From Betaproteobacteria bacterium (GTDB lineage Bacteria > Pseudomonadota > Gammaproteobacteria > Burkholderiales > SG8-39), in contig JADJPT010000009.1 in NCBI GenBank assembly GCA_016713125.1, forward strand, positions 1-64,000: a stretch of 64,000 bases of DNA. Reading direction: 5' to 3'. The notes under the pieces were generated by a model. That model did not search any database, was not told the DNA's origin, and was given only the letters and a program-made list of their open reading frames with translations. Position numbers and translations under genes: made by a program. How positions within the stretch are numbered: the stretch's first letter is position 1; the number at the start of each line of letters is the position of its first letter. Below are positions 36,301 through 46,573 of the stretch, piece after piece.

Positions 36301-39300
36301 CGAGCTACTCGTCGAGCACGTCAAAGATCCGTTTCGAGAGTACGGCGGGTGGAAGTCTCGAGCTGAGAATCGACAATGTGCGCGTCAACACGCACGAGGT
36401 CAACACCTCCGCCACCTTCACCGAAGGCGGATCCGCGGTAGCCATCGCGAGCGCCACCACCAGCATCTCCGAGCCCAGTCCGGATACGGTATCCAGCGCC
36501 ACCATCACTCTGACCAATGCGCAGGCCGGCGACCAGTTCACACTGGGTACGCTGCCGGGCTCGATTACCGGTGTTGTTTCCGGGAATACGGTGACCTTGT
36601 CCGGTGCCGGCACGCAAGCCCAGTACGCGGCTGCGCTGCAACAGGTCTTTTTCAGTAACACCGGCGACAATCCCTCCGCCGTCGATCGCGTGATCGAAGT
36701 GACAGTCAAGGATGCGAGCGGGAACGACAGCAACACGGCAACCACGACGGTCTCGGTCACGCCTGTCAACGACGCGCCATTGGGAATCGACAATACGGTA
36801 ACAACCAGTGCCGGCAACGCCTACACGGTCGTACTGGCCGATTTCAAGTATTCGGATGCCGAGAATCACGCGCTGTCGAATGTCACCATCACTTCCCTGC
36901 CTGGCGTCGGTTCGTTGAAACTTAACGGCGTGAACGTCACCGTTGGTCAGACAATAAGCGTCGCCAACATCAATGCGGGTCAGCTCAAGTACACGCCCAG
37001 CGGAACGACGACCGCCAGTTTCGGCTTCCGCGTCCAGGATGTTGGAGGAACGGCAGGCGGCGGCGTCAACACGGATCCGGTGGCCAATACGCTCACGATC
37101 AATGTGCTTGCGTCCCCTGCGGCACCGGTGGTCGCGGGCACCGACACGCTGACCTATACGGAAAACGATGCGGCAACCGCGGTGAGCCCGACGATATCCG
37201 TGTCGGATGCCGACAACTCCACACTTACAAAAGCCACCGTTTCGATCGGCACCGGCTTCGTCACCGGCCAGGACGTCCTGTCGTTCACTAACGATGGCGT
37301 AACGATGGGCAACATCTCCGCCGCGTACAACGCCACCACCGGCGTAATGACGCTGACTTCGTCTGGTTCAACGGCCACGGTCGCGCAATGGGAAGCGGCA
37401 TTGCGTGCAGTCAAGTACTCGAACTCGAGCGACAACCCTTCCACAGCGGATCGGACGGTAACGTTCAACGTTCAGGATCCGAATTCGCAGACCAGCAACA
37501 CGGTCAGCAGCACGGTCAAGGTGACCTCCGTGAACGACCTGGCGAGCATAGGCGGGACGATTGCGGGTTCGACGATAGAGGACACGACGACTGTCGCGAC
37601 GGGAACGCTGACGGTTACCGATCCGGATGGTTCGACGACGGTTTCGCTGCAATCGCAGACGGGAACCTACGGAACGTTCGCCCTGGTTGGCAACACGTGG
37701 ACCTATACGCTCAACAACTCTAGTTCGGCGGTGCAGTCGCTGTCCGGATTCTCAGGCGGCAACGATACCCTGACGGTGGTGTCGTCGGACGGGGTAACGC
37801 GCAATATCACGGTAAGCGTGACCGGCGTAAACGATGCGCCGTCAGGGACGGACTCGACGATCACCACGGTCAAGAACGCAACCTACACGCTGTCTGCGGC
37901 AGATTTCGGCTTTACCGATGCAATTGATGCCGGCGATTCCCTGTTGGCGGTGAAGATCACCTCGCTTCCGTCCGGCGGCACTCTGGCCAACAACGGGGTT
38001 ACCGTGACGACCGGGCAGTTCGTTTCGGCCTCGGATATTGCCCTTGGGCGACTCAAGTACACCGCAGCGAACAATACGACAACCAGGAGCTTCACGTTCC
38101 AGGTCCAGGACACCGGCGGAACCGCCAATGGCGGCGTCGATCTCGACTCGACGGCGAACACGCTCACTATCACCGTCAACAATGCCAACACTGCCCCTAC
38201 GCTTTCCGGCAGTACGGTGCTTTCCTACGTGGAGAACGGCTCCGCGGCCGTGATCAATGGGTCCATCGCCGTTGCGGACGACAGTCCCACGTTGCCCAGC
38301 GCAACGGTGTCGATCACCTCCGGTTTCGTAAGCGGCCAAGATGTCCTCTCGTTCGCCAATGATGGTGTGACGATGGGCAATATTTCGGCCAGCTTTGACA
38401 GCGGTACTGGAGTGATGACGCTGACCTCCTCCGGGTCAACCGCAACTCTGGCGCAGTGGCAATCGGCGCTGCGGGCGGTCAAGTACGCCAACACGAGCGA
38501 CGCTCCGAGTACGACTTCGCGTACCGTGAGCTTCGTGGCCAACGATGGTTCGCTGTCGAGTTCAGCAGTGACGAGTACCGTCAATGTTGGTGCCGTGAAT
38601 GACCGGATAGTTCTGGGAGGTGCGACTTCAACCCTGTCCTACACGGAGAACCAGTCCGCGCAGGTCATTGATTCCGGGATTACGGTATCCGATCCCGACA
38701 GTCCGGCAAGCTTCAACGGTGGCTATCTCCAGGTCGCTATCACGACCAATGGTGCCGCTCAGGATCAGCTTTCCGTGCTTACTGTTGGTGCCGGGCCTAC
38801 GCAAATCACCACCAGCGGGTCGAATGTGACCTATGGCGGGGTCACGGTCGGCACGATCGATGGTGCACTGAACGGGTCGGGTGGCCAGGCTATCAAGATC
38901 ACGTTCAATGCCAATGCGAGAACCGCCGCGGTGCAGGCGCTGTCACGTGCCATCGGCTTACCAACAGTTCGGACAATCCGAGCTCAGCCACGCGCACCGT
39001 GAGCTTTACCCTGGATGATGGGGGAAACATCGGCTCTGGCGGCGCGCTCGATGTCACGCGTCTGGCAATGATCAACGTAGCTTCGGTCAATGACGCACCG
39101 ACGTTCAGTTCGGGCGGTGCGTCGAGCGTGAATGAAGGCGGTACCACAGCGTATACCGCTGTCGCTAGCGATGTCGAGGGCAGTGCTGTGACGTACAGCC
39201 TGGGTGGTACGGACGCTGGGAAGTTCACGATCAACGCGACGACGGGGGTGGTGAGTTTCGTGTCGGGGCCCAGTTTCGAGGCGCCGAGCGATAGCGGTGG

Positions 39301-42300
39301 GAACAACGTCTACGACATCACGGTGACGGCCTCGGACGGGTCGGCGACGACGACGCAGGCGGTGGCGATCACGGTGACGAACGTAGCGCCGACGATCAGC
39401 TCTGGGTCGACGGGGAGCGTGACGGAAGGGGCGACGGCGGGGACGACGGTGTACACGGCGGCGGCGACGGATCCGGCGGGCAGGACGGTGACGTACAGCC
39501 TGACGGGAACGGATGCGAGCGCGTTCACGATCAACAGTTCGACGGGAGCGGTGACGATCAACGCGACGCCGAACTTCGAGACGAAGTCGAGCTACAGCTT
39601 CAACGTGGTGGCCTCGGACGGTTCGCTGACGAGCACGAAGGCGGTGACGGTAGGGGTGACGAACGTAGCGCCGACGTTCAGCTCTGGTGGTACGGCGAGT
39701 GTTGCGGAGAACGCGACGACGGCGTACACGGCGGCGGCGAGCGACACGGCGGGCGGGACGGTGACGTACAGCCTGGGTGGTACGGACGCTGGGAAGTTCA
39801 CGATCAACGCGACGACGGGGGTGGTGAGTTTCGTGTCGGGGCCCAGTTTCGAGGCGCCGAGCGATAGCGGTGGGAACAACGTCTACGACATCACGGTGAC
39901 GGCCTCGGACGGGTCGGCGACGACGACGCAGGCGGTGGCGATCACGGTGACGAACGTAGCGCCGACGATCAGCTCTGGGTCGACGGGGGAGCGTGACGGA
40001 AGGGGCGACGGCGGGGACGACGGTGTACACGGCGGCGGCGACGGATCCGGCGGGCGGGACGGTGACGTACAGCCTGACGGGAACGGATGCGAGCGCGTTC
40101 ACGATCAACAGTTCGACGGGAGCGGTGACGATCAACGCGACGCCGAACTTCGAGACGAAGTCGAGCTACAGCTTCAACGTGGTGGCCTCGGACGGTTCGC
40201 TGACGAGCACGAAGGCGGTGACGGTGGACGTGTAGGGGTGACGAACGTAGCGCCGACGTTCAGCTCTGGTGGTACGGCGAGTGTTGCGGAGAACGCGACG
40301 ACGGCGTACACGGCGGCGGCGAGCGACACGGCGGGCGGGACGGTGACGTACAGCCTGGGTGGTACGGACGCTGGGAAGTTCACGATCAACGCGACGACGG
40401 GGTGGTGAGTTTCGTGTCGGGGCCCAGTTTCGAGGCGCCGAGCGATAGCGGTGGGAACAACGTCTACGACATCACGGTGACGGCCTCGGACGGGTCGGCG
40501 ACGACGACGCAGGCGGTGGCGATCACGGTGACGAACGTAGCGCCGACGATCAGCTCTGGGTCGACGGGGAGCGTGACGGAAGGGGCGACGGCGGGGACGA
40601 CGGTGTACACGGCGGCGGCGACGGATCCGGCAGGCGGGACGGTGACGTACAGCCTGACGGGAACGGATGCGAAGCGCGTTCACGATCAACAGTTCGACGG
40701 GAGCGGTGACGATCAACGCGACGCCGAACTTCGAGACGAAGTCGAGCTACAGCTTCAACGTGGTGGCCTCGGACGGATCGCTGACGAGCACGAAGGCGGT
40801 GACGGTAGGGGTGACGAACGTAGCGCCGACGTTCCAGCTCTGGTGGTACGGCGAGTGTTGCGGAGAACGCGACGACGGCGTACACGGCGGCGGCGAGCGA
40901 CACGGCGGGCGGGACGGTGACGTACAGCCTGGGTGGTACGGACGCTGGGAAGTTCACGATCAACGCGACGACGGGGGTGGTGAGTTTCGTGTCGGGGCCC
41001 AGTTTCGAGGCGCCGAGCGATAGCGGTGGGAACAACGTCTACGACATCACGGTGACGGCCTCGGACGGGTCGGCGACGACGACGCAGGCGGTGGCGATCA
41101 CGGTGACGAACGTAGCGCCGACGATCAGCTCTGGGTCGACGGGGAGCGTGACGGAAGGGGCGACGGCGGGGACGACGGTGTACACGGCGGCGGCGACGGA
41201 TCCGGCGGGCGGGACGGTGACGTACAGCCTGACGGGAACGGATGCGAGCGCGTTCACGATCAACAGTTCGACGGGAGCGGTGACGATCAACGCGACGCCG
41301 AACTTCGAGACGAAGTCGAGCTACAGCTTCAACGTGGTGGCCTCGGACGGTTCGCTGACGAGCACGAAGGCGGTGACGGTAGGGGTGACGAACGTAGCGC
41401 CGACGTTCAGCTCTGGTGGTACGGCGAGTGTTGCGGAGAACGCGACGACAGCGTACACGGCGGCAGCGAGCGACACGGCGGGCGGGACGGTGACGTACAG
41501 CCTGGGTGGTACGGACGCTGGGAAGTTCACGATCAACGCGACGACGGGGTGGTGAGTTTCGTGTCGGGGCCCAGTTTCGAGGCGCCGAGCGATAGCCGGT
41601 GGGAACAACGTCTACGACATCACGGTGACGGCCTCGGACGGGTCGGCGACGACGACGCAGGCGGTGGCGATCACGGTGACGAACGTAGCGCCGACGATCA
41701 GCTCTGGGTCGACGGGGAGCGCGACGGAAGGGGCGACGGCGGGGACGACGGTGTACACGGCGGCGGCGACGGATCCGGCAGGCAGGACGGTGACGTACAG
41801 ACCTGACGGGAACGGATGCGAGCGCGTTCACGATCAACAGTTCGACGGGAGCGGTGACGATCAACGCGACGCCGAACTTCGAGACGAAGTCGAGCTACAG
41901 CTTCAACGTGGTGGCCTCGGACGGTTCGCTGACGAGCACGAAGGCGGTGACGGTAGGGGTGACGAAGGTGGTCGAAGCGTCGCCTGCGTCCACCACGACG
42001 CCGACACCCGATCCTGTTCAAGTGCTGCCGACCCCGGTGCCCGCACCTTCCCCTGGTGGTACTGCGCCAGTATCGAATGCAACTGGAGGCGGCGGGGCGA
42101 GTGATTCGACGAGCCTTTCCGCGACCGGAGGCAGTCCGATGGTGCCGGCAGGGATCGTGGATCCGCTGCTGCAGTCGCAGCCGGTGAACATTGCGGGAGA
42201 TCTCGCATCGCCGCAGTCGTCTGCTTCAAATCCCAGCACTGCGGATATTTTGAACGCCTTGCCAGCATCGGCTGCAGGCAATGCTGGTGATGCCGGCAAT

Positions 42301-43563
42301 GGAACAAGTCAGGCTGGTACGGGGGCGGACCTTGCGTCCAGCGATCGTGGCTTTCCTGTCGTTAGAGTGGTCCTGGATGCAGTGCCCGGTGCGGCACTCG
42401 ACTCAACCAATACCAACGCGGACCATCGACTTTTCGTTCTCGAGGGGGTAAAGGAGGCGCGTGGCGAAACCGAGTTCCAGATTTCCAAGGAGACCTTCGG
42501 TCACACCGACCCGCAAGCGATCGTAAAGCTCGAGGCCCGACTTATCAGCGGTGAGCCTCTGCCTTCGTGGGTCAGTTTTGATCCGGTGAGCGGAACGTTC
42601 CGTGGCACTCCGCCGGCGGGCGTCGCGAGCGATGTTGAGCTTCTGGTGGTGGCGCGTGATGCAAATTCTCGCGAAGCTTCGGTGGTGTTCAGGCTGGAGC
42701 TGGGCGTGCCTGGCGCCGATGCGTCCGCGGGCGGTGCCTCTACTGCCGGAGCCGCGCTGCAGACTTCCGCGGCAAGCCCTTCGGCCGGTTCCCCAGGAGC
42801 GGATGGTTCTGCGTCGCAGAGTGGGATATTCGGGGAAACACTTAAGGAGGTTCAAGGCCAGTCGGTCGGCGGCCTGGGTGCAACGCTGGAAGCGAATGCG
42901 TCTAAGGATCTGGGATTCCCTGTTGCGCGCGTCAGTCTTTCCGATGTGGCGTTGGTAGCCGGTGCCGAGTCCGGAGAGCAGGCGGGAGGCCAAAGACTGT
43001 TCGTTTTCCAGGGCATCATCGACGCGAAGGCGGAGTCGGAGTTCCAGATTCGCAGCGATGCGTTTGGACACACTGATCCGTCAGCCATCGTCAGACTCGA
43101 AGCGCGCACGGCGAGCGGCGGGCCTTTGCCGCCGTGGTTGCAATTCGACGCTCTGACCGGGACGTTCCGTGGCATGCCGCCCGACGGCCGTGCGGTGACC
43201 CTTGAGCTGGTGGTTGTTGCGCGCGATGACGAAGGACGCGAGGCGACGATATTCTTCAATCTTGAGCTGGGCGCCAAACCCGAAGCTGATCCGGCCAAGG
43301 TTGTAGAGACGGAGGAAGGTCCTTCCGCTGCCCGCATAGGCGCCGAGGAGGAAGCCGAGGAGAAGGACGCGGAGGAGATTGCTGCGGCGGAGCAGGAAGG
43401 CGTACCTGTCGAGGTAGCGAAGGAGAAGGCGAAGGCCGCGAAGACCGGTGCGGCGCCCTTTAGTGAGCAGGTTCGCGCTGCGAAAGGCGCATCGGACCCG
43501 TTGCTTGCCAAGATTCTAGGTAGCAAGGAGACCAAGCAGGGTGGAAGGCCGACTTCGCTTTGA
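33399..43563 (+). CDS. Giant LEPR-XLL/DUF4347 adhesin with PA14 domain and Ig/cadherin-like repeats (multiple frame breaks)
   Basis: About 3,385 residues once frames are joined. In order: a basic N-terminus and LEPR-XLL-type motif (FLALEQRIVFDG, residues 34-45); a DUF4347 domain (about 122-286) with HLVSHGDPG (His178) and YGCDTG (Cys221); a beta-sandwich module; Ig/cadherin-like domains; a PA14 domain (about 35.4-35.85 kb, 'GTYTFYTGSDDGSMLYVNG'); more cadherin-like and a VCBS-like domain (37.5-37.8 kb); five 191-residue repeats; a Pro/Ser/Gly-rich linker; two C-terminal twin domains; and a charged tail ending 'KQGGRPTSL'. No RTX nonapeptides are seen. The GTG start at 33399 precedes the basic segment; TTG 33363 is in frame. 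Frame breaks lie near 38961, 39983, 40217 (8 bases), 40400, 40672, 40833, 41546, 41595 and 41800, nearly all inside the repeats. Role inferred: secreted or surface adhesin. Confidence 0.82.
39085..41968 (+). repeat. Five near-identical 573-bp tandem repeats inside the adhesin gene
   Basis: The marker ACGTACAGCCTGGGTGG recurs at 39191, 39764, 40346, 40920 and 41493, giving spacings of 573, 582, 574 and 573; deviations equal the local indels. Each unit encodes 191 residues made of two Ig/cadherin-like domains, one with 'GGTDAGKFTINATTGVVSFV' and one with 'TGTDASAFTINSSTGAVTIN'. The first half of unit one is diverged; the rest is almost base-identical. Confidence 0.93.
42268..42279 (+). other. 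Ser-Ala-Ala-Gly: possible LapG cleavage site in the adhesin
   Basis: The codons encode S-A-A-G within PASAAGNAGDAG, in the flexible linker between the repeats and the C-terminal twin domains. LapG proteases cut di-alanine-glycine motifs such as TAAG. It is the only AAG found in the C-terminal 570 residues, and none occurs in the first 140. Function is inferred. Confidence 0.3.
42343..43275 (+). repeat. Two diverged C-terminal tandem domains (about 120 residues each) of the adhesin
   Basis: Copy one spans about 42343-42711 and copy two about 42913-43275. Both follow the pattern 'GFPV.RV.L', 'RLFV..G', 'EFQI....FGHTDP.AIV', 'LEAR..SG.PLP.W..FD', 'GTFRG.PP' and 'VVARD...REA...F.LELG'. The part from PLP.W to GTFRG resembles putative-Ig (He_PIG/CADG) domains. 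Copies are separated by a Gly/Ser/Ala linker. Confidence 0.75.
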
Positions 43564-43650
43564 TTGGCGCGGGCTGCAGGCTCTATCTATGGCTTGCAGT
43601 ATGCAGCTAAAATGAGCCCTCTTTCGTACGCTCGGATAAATCCGGGCGCA

Positions 43651-45738
43651 ATGGTATCGGGTGTGACCTCTTCGCAAAGCAAATCTATTCGGTTGATGAC
43701 GGTGCTGCTGGGTGCGGTCTTGCTCGGCGGATGCAGCGTCATTCCCGTGCCGCTCGAAACTTCCGAACGTGAGCGGATTGCGGCGGAGGCGGCGCAGAAG
43801 CTTTTTGCCGGCCAGGAGCCGCTGACGCGTTCGGTTTCTTTGTACGAGGCGACGGCGCGGGCGCTCAAGTATCAGATGGAGTATCGCGTGCGGATGATGG
43901 AGCAGGCAGTCGCTCTCGGGCAACTTGACGTCAGCCGGTTCGACATGCTGCCCAAGCTGATGATCAACGCCGGCTATTCAACTCGCGACAACGACTCCTT
44001 TGGTTTTGGGTTTTCCCCGAACGGCGGCATTGCAACGAATCCGTCCGCCTCGCAGGAGCGCACGCGCGACACCGCCAGCGTCGGCTTTACTTGGAACGTC
44101 CTTGATTTTGGTTTGAGCTACTTCCGCGCCCAGCAACTGGCGGATCAGACGCTGATCGCCGAGGAGCGCCGCCGCAAGGCGATGCAGAATCTCGCGCAGG
44201 ATGTTCGATTGGCTTGGTGGCGCAGTGAAGCGGCGCAGCGCCTGTTGCCGCAGATCGACGAGTATCTCGAGGAGATCGACCTCGCGATCGAGAAGTCCCG
44301 AATCATCGAGAACCGCAAGCTTCTCCCGCCGATGCAGACAGCGTCGCTGCGCCGTGGCCTGCTCGATCTTCAGCAGCAGATCAGTCTGCGTCGCCAGGAA
44401 CTCGCGCAGTCCCGCATCGAGTTGTCGGCGCTGCTCAATGTCCCGCCGGGAACGCAGGTTCAGGTTACGCCGCCAACCCGGGCGCCGGCTGGAATGCTGG
44501 AGCTTCGCTCCAGTATCGACACCCTCGAAACGATCGCACTTCGCAGTCGGCCAGAGATGGCGGAGGAGACGTACAAGGCACGCGTGAACGAGTCGGATAT
44601 CCGGAGGTCGATGCTGCAATTGTTTCCCAATCTGACCGGTGACGTGACGCGGAACTACGACAGCAATCGTTTCCTCGTCAACAACACCTGGATTTCCATC
44701 GGCCTAAGCGTGGCATTCAATCTGGTCAAGGCATTCTCCCTGCCTGCGTTGAATCGTTCGGCCGAAGCGCAGCGCCAGTTGGATGACACACGGCGCCTGG
44801 CCGTCGCCATGGCGGTAATGACCCAGACGCGCATGGCCGCGGTGCGATACGGATTGCTTTCTCACGAGTTCGGCGTCTGGGATCAGGCTGCGCGCGACGA
44901 CGAGCAGATCGTGTCATATCTTTCTTCCAGCGCCGACGTCGGGATAGACACGGAGTTCGAGTTGATACGCGCGAAGGCACGCTATCTGGTGAGCAAGATC
45001 AATCGCGACATGACTTATGCCAACCTGGAAGCGGCACTCGGGCGCATCCACAATTCGGTTGGCCTTGATGCGTTACCCTCGGAAGTCGAGAGCCACGAAA
45101 CTGCGGCGCTTGCCCGCCAGTTGCAGGCGCGGTTGGAGCAATGGGAGGGGGAGCATCTAGTGACTCGACCTGGCCCGCAGCAGCTGCCACTCATGGTGGG
45201 GGAAATCCAGGGTGTGCCCGAGGCGCTCGTCAAAGAGTTCGTCGCGTCCATGGTGCGCATCCTCGAGCTGTCCAAGGTAACCATTGCCACCGAGGCTGAC
45301 GCCAAGCTCAGCATCAATGCCGCGGTAGTGCTGGATCGACCGCGCGATGGAGGACGTCCGGCCAGGCTGCGCGTGGCGTTGCTGGACCCGGCCACCAAGG
45401 AAGTGCGTTTCTCCTCGGAGCTGAAGACAACCCTCAGCGAGCCGGTTGACATCGAACAATGGCGCACTCTGGGCGAAGGTGCAGCGTATCGGGTGTTGGG
45501 TCCGGTGGGGCGTATGCAGACGGGACGTGCGCTGCAGCAGAAGAAGCTTTCGGCGCCGTGGGATGGACCGGCGCTGCGCCTGTCGCGAGTCGCGGGGATT
45601 CCGCAGTCGTCATCACGCCAGGCGACCGTGAATGATGCGGCGGGCAGTCTGCCTTTGCGACTGACGTTCGAGCTCGCGCCTGCCGGGTTCGTGCCCTTGT
45701 CCAAAGCAGAAGTCGCGGGAGTGCCAGATGCGCAGTAG
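43651..45738 (+). CDS. TolC-family outer membrane efflux protein with C-terminal extension
   Basis: About 695 residues, well above the usual 450-500. An N-terminal hydrophobic segment ends in a lipobox-like LLGGCS, so it is probably an outer-membrane lipoprotein. Two TolC repeats of long helices and strands follow ('VSLYEATARALKYQMEYRVR', 'SVGFTWNVLDFGLSYFRAQQ' and 'SIGLSVAFNLVKAFSLPALN'). From about residue 500 there is an extra domain of mixed strands ('LVKEFVASMVRILELSKVTI', 'LRVALLDPATKEVRFSSEL') not part of TolC. It should form the outer-membrane conduit of the adhesin exporter. Starts at 43612, 43651 and 43696 are all in frame without a good ribosome binding site. Confidence 0.85.
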   Translation: MVSGVTSSQSKSIRLMTVLLGAVLLGGCSVIPVPLETSERERIAAEAAQKLFAGQEPLTRSVSLYEATARALKYQMEYRVRMMEQAVALGQLDVSRFDMLPKLMINAGYSTRDNDSFGFGFSPNGGIATNPSASQERTRDTASVGFTWNVLDFGLSYFRAQQLADQTLIAEERRRKAMQNLAQDVRLAWWRSEAAQRLLPQIDEYLEEIDLAIEKSRIIENRKLLPPMQTASLRRGLLDLQQQISLRRQELAQSRIELSALLNVPPGTQVQVTPPTRAPAGMLELRSSIDTLETIALRSRPEMAEETYKARVNESDIRRSMLQLFPNLTGDVTRNYDSNRFLVNNTWISIGLSVAFNLVKAFSLPALNRSAEAQRQLDDTRRLAVAMAVMTQTRMAAVRYGLLSHEFGVWDQAARDDEQIVSYLSSSADVGIDTEFELIRAKARYLVSKINRDMTYANLEAALGRIHNSVGLDALPSEVESHETAALARQLQARLEQWEGEHLVTRPGPQQLPLMVGEIQGVPEALVKEFVASMVRILELSKVTIATEADAKLSINAAVVLDRPRDGGRPARLRVALLDPATKEVRFSSELKTTLSEPVDIEQWRTLGEGAAYRVLGPVGRMQTGRALQQKKLSAPWDGPALRLSRVAGIPQSSSRQATVNDAAGSLPLRLTFELAPAGFVPLSKAEVAGVPDAQ

Positions 45739-46573
45739 CCTTTACACGTTCGTTTTCGCCACGGTCCTGAGTTGGGTGGCCCCGCAGGCGCTCGCGCAGG
45801 CTCCGGCGCCCAAGCCGTTCCCGAAAGCAACGTCATCCGCGAACGGAGTTTCGAGCACTAGACCAGCGCTCGGTGCGTTGCTCGATCAGGCGACGGCGAT
45901 GGAAGAGCGTGACATTTCCGTACTGGTCACCTCTGGGAATGAGACGACATTGTCGAGTCAGATGGCGGGGCGCATTCGCAAGGTGAATGCCGGTCTGGGA
46001 GATACGGTCGCTGCGCAGGCAGTGATCCTCGAATTCGATTGCGAGGAGCAAATAGCGCAGTTTTCCTCTGCGGAAGCCGAATATCGTGGGGCGCGTGAAA
46101 CGCACCTTACCAAGCTGCGACTTCAGGCGCTTGGCGCGGCGGGCGAGTTGGAAGTTACGGTGGCCGCCGCCGCTGCGGACAAGGCCAAGAGTCAGGTCGT
46201 CTTGCGCGAGTCACAGCTTGCCTATTGCAAGGTGACGGCACCGTTCGGCGGCCGGCTTGTAAAATTGCGCGTCAAACAGTCCGAAAGCGTCACCGCAGGA
46301 CAGCCGCTACTCGATCTGGTCAATCCTGGATCCCTCAAGGCGCAGCTGTATGTACCGGCTGCCTGGCTCAATTGGATCAAGCCCGGTCTTCAGTTCTCGG
46401 TGAAGACTTCTTCCGATGGTCCGATTTATCGCGCACGGGTGAGCAAGCTCAATGCGCGAGTGGAAGGCGTGAGCCAATCCCTGGAACTGGAAGGGCGGTT
46501 CGAAGGCTCCACGCAAGGGCTGCTGCCCGGCATGGTTGGAACGGCCGTCTTCGTCAATCGCCCCAAACCGTGA
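45728..46573 (+). CDS. HlyD/RND-type periplasmic adaptor protein
   Basis: A 281-residue periplasmic adaptor with a signal peptide (MRSSLYTFVFATVLSWVAPQ, then ALAQA). The split lipoyl/barrel-sandwich halves are 'SSQMAGRIRKVNAGLGDTVA' and 'VTAPFGGRLVKLRVKQSESV', flanking a short helical hairpin. A beta-barrel domain follows. Such adaptors bridge inner-membrane components to TolC. Its ATG lies 11 bases inside the tolC-like gene and its stop overlaps the GTG of the next gene. Confidence 0.88.
   Translation: MRSSLYTFVFATVLSWVAPQALAQAPAPKPFPKATSSANGVSSTRPALGALLDQATAMEERDISVLVTSGNETTLSSQMAGRIRKVNAGLGDTVAAQAVILEFDCEEQIAQFSSAEAEYRGARETHLTKLRLQALGAAGELEVTVAAAAADKAKSQVVLRESQLAYCKVTAPFGGRLVKLRVKQSESVTAGQPLLDLVNPGSLKAQLYVPAAWLNWIKPGLQFSVKTSSDGPIYRARVSKLNARVEGVSQSLELEGRFEGSTQGLLPGMVGTAVFVNRPKP

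Noticed and set aside
39000..41900. Long Arg-rich open frames on the minus strand across the adhesin repeats
   Set aside because: They mirror the GC-rich repeats, have extreme Arg composition and no start signals; they are shadows of the plus-strand gene.
39085..41968. Direct repeats considered as CRISPR or insertion sequence copies
   Set aside because: The period is 573 bp, in frame with the protein, and encodes Ig-like domain pairs; no spacers, terminal inverted repeats or transposase exist.
33399..43563. Adhesin as a classical RTX/type I secretion substrate
   Set aside because: No GGxGxDxxx nonapeptides were found, and the C-terminus is a charged helical tail rather than a typical type I signal.
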